The notes under the pieces were generated by a model. It had not been told where the DNA came from. It was given only the letters and a program-made list of their open reading frames with translations, and ran no database searches. Shown here piece after piece: positions 60,719-64,000 of a stretch of DNA of 64,000 bases. The DNA lies in NCBI RefSeq assembly GCF_004168625.1, contig NZ_SDWW01000003.1:87433-151432 (forward strand), given 5' to 3'. Both the position numbers and the translations under genes were made by a program. How positions within the stretch are numbered: position 1 is the first letter of the stretch; every line of letters begins with the position of its first letter. The DNA comes from Pengzhenrongella frigida (GTDB lineage: Bacteria > Actinomycetota > Actinomycetes > Actinomycetales > Cellulomonadaceae).

Positions 60719-62230
60719 ATGACCATCTCCACCTCGGCGAAATCCGCCACCCCGCAGGTCGCTATCAACGACATCGGCTCGGCTGAGGACTTCCTCGCCG
60801 CCGTTGACGCCACCATCAAGTACTTCAACGATGGCGACATCGTCGAGGGCACCATCGTCAAGGTCGACCGCGACGAGGTCCTTCTCGACATCGGGTACAA
60901 GACCGAAGGCGTCATCCCCTCCCGCGAGCTGTCCATCAAGCACGACGTGGACCCCGGCGATGTCGTCAAGGTCGGTGACGTGGTCGAGGCTCTGGTCCTC
61001 CAGAAGGAGGACAAAGAGGGCCGGCTGATCCTGTCGAAGAAGCGCGCCCAGTACGAGCGTGCCTGGGGCACGATCGAGAAGATCAAGGAAGAAGACGGCG
61101 TCGTCACCGGTACCGTCATCGAGGTCGTCAAGGGTGGACTCATCCTCGACATCGGCCTGCGTGGCTTCCTGCCCGCCTCCCTCGTGGAGATGCGTCGCGT
61201 CCGCGACCTCCAGCCGTACGTCGGCAAGGAGATCGAGGCCAAGATCATCGAGCTCGACAAGAACCGCAACAACGTGGTCCTGTCGCGCCGTGCCTGGCTC
61301 GAGCAGACCCAGTCGGAGGTGCGCTCGACCTTCCTGCAGACCCTGCAGAAGGGCCAGGTCCGCCCCGGTGTCGTCTCCTCGATCGTCAACTTCGGTGCGT
61401 TCGTCGACCTCGGCGGCGTGGACGGCCTCGTGCACGTCTCCGAGCTGTCCTGGAAGCACATCGACCACCCGTCCGAGGTTGTCGAGGTCGGCCAGGAGGT
61501 CACCGTCGAGGTTCTCGACGTCGACTTCGACCGCGAGCGTGTCTCCCTGTCGCTGAAGGCGACGCAGGAGGACCCGTGGCAGGCCTTCGCCCGCACCCAC
61601 GCGATCGGGCAGGTCGTCCCCGGTAAGGTCACCAAGCTCGTCCCGTTCGGCGCGTTCGTTCGCGTCGAGGACGGCATCGAGGGCCTCGTGCACATCTCGG
61701 AGCTGGCCGTGCGCCACGTCGAGATCCCGGAGCAGGTCGTCCAGGTCGGCGACGACGTGTTCGTCAAGGTCATCGACATCGACCTCGAGCGTCGCCGCAT
61801 CTCGCTGTCGCTGAAGCAGGCGAACGAGGGCCTCGACGCCAGCAGCGAGGACTTCGACCCTGCGCTGTACGGCATGACGGCCGAGTACGACGAGGCCGGG
61901 AACTACAAGTACCCGGACGGCTTCGACTCGGAGACGAACGAGTGGCGTGAGGGCTTCGACGCTCAGCGTGAGGTCTGGGAGGGCGAGTACGCCAAGGCGC
62001 ACGAGCGCTGGGAAGCGCACCGCAAGCAGGTTCTCGCGGCCGCGAAGGCGGACCTCGAGGCTGCGAACGGTGGCACCTCCTCGACGTCCAGCAGCTCGTC
62101 GAGCAGCTCCTCCTCGACGTCCAGCTCGTCGTCCAGCTACTCCTCGGCCGCTCCGGCCGACGAGGCTGCCGGCACGCTGGCCTCCGACGAGGCGCTCGCC
62201 GCACTGCGCGAGAAGCTCACCGGTAACTGA
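60719..62230 (+). CDS. rpsA: 30S ribosomal protein S1
   Basis: A 503-residue S1 with four OB-fold S1 domains at about residues 32-100, 117-182, 203-272 and 288-358 (EGTIVKVDRDEVLLDIGYKT; RPGVVSSIVNFGAFVDLGGV; PGKVTKLVPFGAFVRVEDGI). This is the four-domain actinobacterial form. It helps ribosomes bind structured or leadered mRNA. The C-terminal 100 residues are unusual: an acidic, aromatic stretch, then about 25 residues almost all Ser with a few Thr. A strong promoter and a 140-base leader precede it, and a terminator follows 16 bases after the stop. Confidence 0.96.
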   Translation: MTISTSAKSATPQVAINDIGSAEDFLAAVDATIKYFNDGDIVEGTIVKVDRDEVLLDIGYKTEGVIPSRELSIKHDVDPGDVVKVGDVVEALVLQKEDKEGRLILSKKRAQYERAWGTIEKIKEEDGVVTGTVIEVVKGGLILDIGLRGFLPASLVEMRRVRDLQPYVGKEIEAKIIELDKNRNNVVLSRRAWLEQTQSEVRSTFLQTLQKGQVRPGVVSSIVNFGAFVDLGGVDGLVHVSELSWKHIDHPSEVVEVGQEVTVEVLDVDFDRERVSLSLKATQEDPWQAFARTHAIGQVVPGKVTKLVPFGAFVRVEDGIEGLVHISELAVRHVEIPEQVVQVGDDVFVKVIDIDLERRRISLSLKQANEGLDASSEDFDPALYGMTAEYDEAGNYKYPDGFDSETNEWREGFDAQREVWEGEYAKAHERWEAHRKQVLAAAKADLEAANGGTSSTSSSSSSSSSSTSSSSSSYSSAAPADEAAGTLASDEALAALREKLTGN

Positions 62231-62246
62231 TCCACCGCACTGCCCA

Positions 62247-62287
62247 GCCGGGCCGGTCACCGCAAGGTGCCCGGCCCGGCTGTTTTT
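62247..62287 (+). terminator. intrinsic terminator after rpsA
   Basis: A 14-pair stem with one mismatch (GCCGGGCC with GGCCCGGC, then CACC with GGTG) closes on a GCAA tetraloop and is followed by six T. A textbook terminator. Confidence 0.95.
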
Positions 62288-62307
62288 TCCCCGTGCGCAG
62301 GGCCGGT

Positions 62308-62313
62308 TAGGGT
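62308..62313 (+). promoter_or_regulatory. -10 box, leaderless SIP gene
   Basis: TAGGGT ends six bases before GTG 62320, immediately downstream of the rpsA terminator. Confidence 0.5.
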
Positions 62314-62319
62314 CGGGTG

Positions 62320-63222
62320 GTGAATCAGCTCGTGCAGGTCACCCCCACTCCGCCCGGCCGCCCCGCGGGACCGGCACGCCGTCGCGTGCCCCACGCGCTG
62401 GCGGTGCGGCGGGTCACGGTCGCGGCGCTCCGGCGGGTCACCCCCGGCATGCTGCGCGTCACGCTCACCGGCCCCGAGCTCGCCGGGCTCGAGGCCAGCG
62501 GCCCGAACGACCATGTCAAGGTCTTCTTCCCCGATCCCACGACCGGCGAGCTCGCCGCCCCGACCCTCACCGCCGACGGGCTCCAGCCGCCTGAGCACGG
62601 CACGCCGTACCCGCGGGACTTCACGGTGCGGGGCGCGCGCCCCAGCGGCGCGAGAGGGTTCCCCGAGCTCGACCTGGACCTCGTGCTGCACGGGCCTGCC
62701 CTGCCCGACGGCGACGACGTCGGCCCGGCCGCGACGTGGGCGGCCCGCGCCGTCGTGGGAGACCCTCTGGTCGTGGCCGGCCCGAAGTCCTCCAAGCTCG
62801 TGCCCGAGGGGTTCGACTCCTTCCTGCTCGCCTGCGACGAGACCGCGCTTCCGGCGGCGGCGCGCTGGCTGGAGCTGTTGCCGGCCGGCACCCCCGTGCG
62901 CGTGCTCGCCGAGATCTCCTCCGGAGAGGACAAGGCCTATCTGCCGACGCTCCGGCGCGGCGCCGAGGTGCTCTGGTTGCAGCGGCACGGGGAGCTGGGC
63001 ACCTCGCCGGTGCTCGAGCAGGCGGTCCGGGCCTGCGGTCCGATCGGCGCGCACACCTACGTGTGGGCCGCGGGGGAGGCAGGGTCGCTCGTCGGCGTGC
63101 GCCGGTACCTGCGGCGCGAGCTTCGTCTGGCGCCGCGTCAGGTGGAGGTCTCGGGCTACTGGCGGCGCGGGGCCAGCGACTTCGACCACCATGCCCCGAT
63201 CGACCCGACGGACCCCGACTGA
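62320..63222 (+). CDS. siderophore-interacting ferric reductase (SIP family)
   Basis: A 300-residue flavoprotein. The N-terminal FAD-binding barrel shows VTPGMLRVTLTGPELAGL, NDHVKVFFPDP and PYPRDFTVRGARP; the C-terminal SIP domain shows FLLACDETALPAAARWLELL, HTYVWAAGEAGSLVGVRRYL and VEVSGYWRRG. ViuB-like proteins reduce ferric siderophores in the cytoplasm to release iron. The start GTG 62320 is preferred over GTG 62317 because of the six-base spacing to the -10 box. No siderophore genes lie nearby. Confidence 0.92.
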   Translation: MNQLVQVTPTPPGRPAGPARRRVPHALAVRRVTVAALRRVTPGMLRVTLTGPELAGLEASGPNDHVKVFFPDPTTGELAAPTLTADGLQPPEHGTPYPRDFTVRGARPSGARGFPELDLDLVLHGPALPDGDDVGPAATWAARAVVGDPLVVAGPKSSKLVPEGFDSFLLACDETALPAAARWLELLPAGTPVRVLAEISSGEDKAYLPTLRRGAEVLWLQRHGELGTSPVLEQAVRACGPIGAHTYVWAAGEAGSLVGVRRYLRRELRLAPRQVEVSGYWRRGASDFDHHAPIDPTDPD

Positions 63223-63234
63223 CAGGATGGCTCG

Positions 63235-63861
63235 ATGCAGCGCATCGGATTGACCGGCGGGATCGCAGCGGGCAAATCAGTGGTGGCGGGCCGACTGGCG
63301 GAGCTCGGGGCGGTCGTCATCGACGCCGACCGGCTCGCGCGCGAGGCCGTCCGCCCCGGGTCGGTGGGGCTCGACCAGGTCGTGGAGGCGTTCGGGCCGG
63401 AGATCCTCGCCTCGGACGGCTCGCTCGACCGGGAGGCGCTCGGGCACGTCGTGTTCGCGGACCCGGCAGCCCTCGCCCGGCTCAACGCGATCGTGCACCC
63501 GATCGTGCGGCGGCTCGCCGCCGAGCGTGAGGCCGCCGCCGGCGCGGCCGACGCGGGCGCCGTCGTCGTGCACGACATCCCGCTGCTGATCGAGACCGGC
63601 CAGGCGCAGGCCTTCCACCTGCTCGTCGTCGTGCACACCCCGGCCGAGCTGCGGGTCCGTCGGCTCATGACCGAACGCGGGCTGACCGAGCAGGAGGCGC
63701 GGTCGCGGATCGCCGCGCAGGTGGACGACGAGACCCGGGTCGCGTCGGCCGACGTCGTGCTCGACGGGACGCGGACCGTGGCGGACCTGCAGGCCCAGGT
63801 CGACCAGCTCTGGGAACGGCTCCAGCAGGAGCGGGTCGCCGAGGTCGACGCCGCGCCCTGA
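63235..63861 (+). CDS. coaE: dephospho-CoA kinase
   Basis: A 208-residue P-loop kinase for the last step of coenzyme A synthesis (ATP + dephospho-CoA). RIGLTGGIAAGKSVVAGRL carries Walker A at residues 8-16, VVIDADRLAREAVRPGS the substrate Asp, and VVVHDIPLLIET the lid region; LMTERGLTEQEARSRIAAQ follows. Length is normal. ATG 63235 is preceded by AGGATGG. The rpsA-coaE neighbourhood is common in actinobacteria. Confidence 0.95.
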   Translation: MQRIGLTGGIAAGKSVVAGRLAELGAVVIDADRLAREAVRPGSVGLDQVVEAFGPEILASDGSLDREALGHVVFADPAALARLNAIVHPIVRRLAAEREAAAGAADAGAVVVHDIPLLIETGQAQAFHLLVVVHTPAELRVRRLMTERGLTEQEARSRIAAQVDDETRVASADVVLDGTRTVADLQAQVDQLWERLQQERVAEVDAAP

Positions 63862-63940
63862 GCGCCGGCGCACGGAGAGTCGCGGCGCCCGTGCCCCCTG
63901 CGCGCCCGGGCCCCGACCGCGCGTGATGCTCCTATAGGTG

Positions 63941-64000
63941 TCAAGCGGCCTGAAGCCATTGGCGGTAGGCGTCGGCGAGTTCGTCGTCGCGGGTCAGTCC
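63941..64000 (-). CDS. 3' end of an unidentified gene (partial)
   Basis: The minus strand encodes LTRDDELADAYRQWLQAA followed by TGA, running in from the right edge. Nineteen residues are too few to identify. The sequence just past the stop (TATAGGAGCAT on the minus strand) resembles the AT-richer end of some insertion elements, so a transposase tail is possible. Confidence 0.45.
   Translation of the reverse strand, partial: GLTRDDELADAYRQWLQAA

Noticed and set aside
1..64000. CRISPR arrays, prophage or complete insertion sequences
   Set aside because: No regularly spaced repeats, phage structural genes or full transposases were seen. The repeats found are short tandems inside or beside genes.

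Overview
The window is GC-rich DNA from an actinobacterium, most likely Micrococcales and perhaps Cellulomonas-like. The lineage is inference from GC content, GTG starts, three ANTAR-domain proteins, a deazaflavin (F420)-type oxidoreductase and the polA / pfkA / rpsA / coaE neighbourhood. At least eleven genes have a TANNNT hexamer ending 6 or 7 bases before the start codon, the pattern of leaderless actinobacterial transcripts.

Layout. 1-4184 (minus): lactate utilisation, lldP followed by an FAD/Fe-S lactate dehydrogenase cut by the left edge. 4495-8613: malQ and a convergent P2-type cation ATPase. 8729-12223: TPP riboswitch and ykoE-ykoD-ykoC, an ECF transporter for a thiamine precursor. 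12269-18596: S33 peptidase, stand-alone gltD, DHA2 efflux pump, CPBP membrane protein and an unknown cytoplasmic protein. 18688-20289: two ANTAR regulators that share a conserved leader. 20434-22979: ABC exporter whose permease is frameshifted. 23013-31990: AarF/UbiB kinase, two MFS proteins, a lipoprotein and membrane-protein pair, a GH3 glycosidase and a VOC protein. 32092-35809: F420-type enzyme, DinB protein, then a sulfur-handling cluster (DsrE, ArsR-rhodanese fusion, cysteine desulfurase, rhodanese). 35806-39699: MacB-like ABC pair divergent from a NarL-type two-component system. 39732-43544: GYD protein, SDR, a frameshifted MmyB-type regulator and a frameshifted NAD formate dehydrogenase.

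43545-47742 is visibly lower in GC, has mostly unrecognised genes and abuts a tRNA-Leu, so it looks like a small acquired island. It holds a tightly coupled three-gene operon: two unrecognised proteins of about 145 residues and an ATP-grasp ligase of the MvdD/TgmB (graspetide) type, with a CRP-like palindrome upstream. This is the best candidate for an undescribed system. 47919-54385: PdtaR-like regulator and a branched-chain amino-acid ABC transporter, with its binding protein on the opposite strand and a LivH permease that carries an extra secreted domain. 54691-63861: GNAT, thioesterase, polA, methyltransferase, pfkA, rpsA, siderophore-interacting protein and coaE. A minus-strand gene tail lies at the right edge.

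Three genes (21358, 41263, 42385) carry single frameshifts, and a fourth (23013) has an in-frame TAG before a plausible C-terminal tail. Real decay and sequencing error cannot be told apart from this sequence alone.
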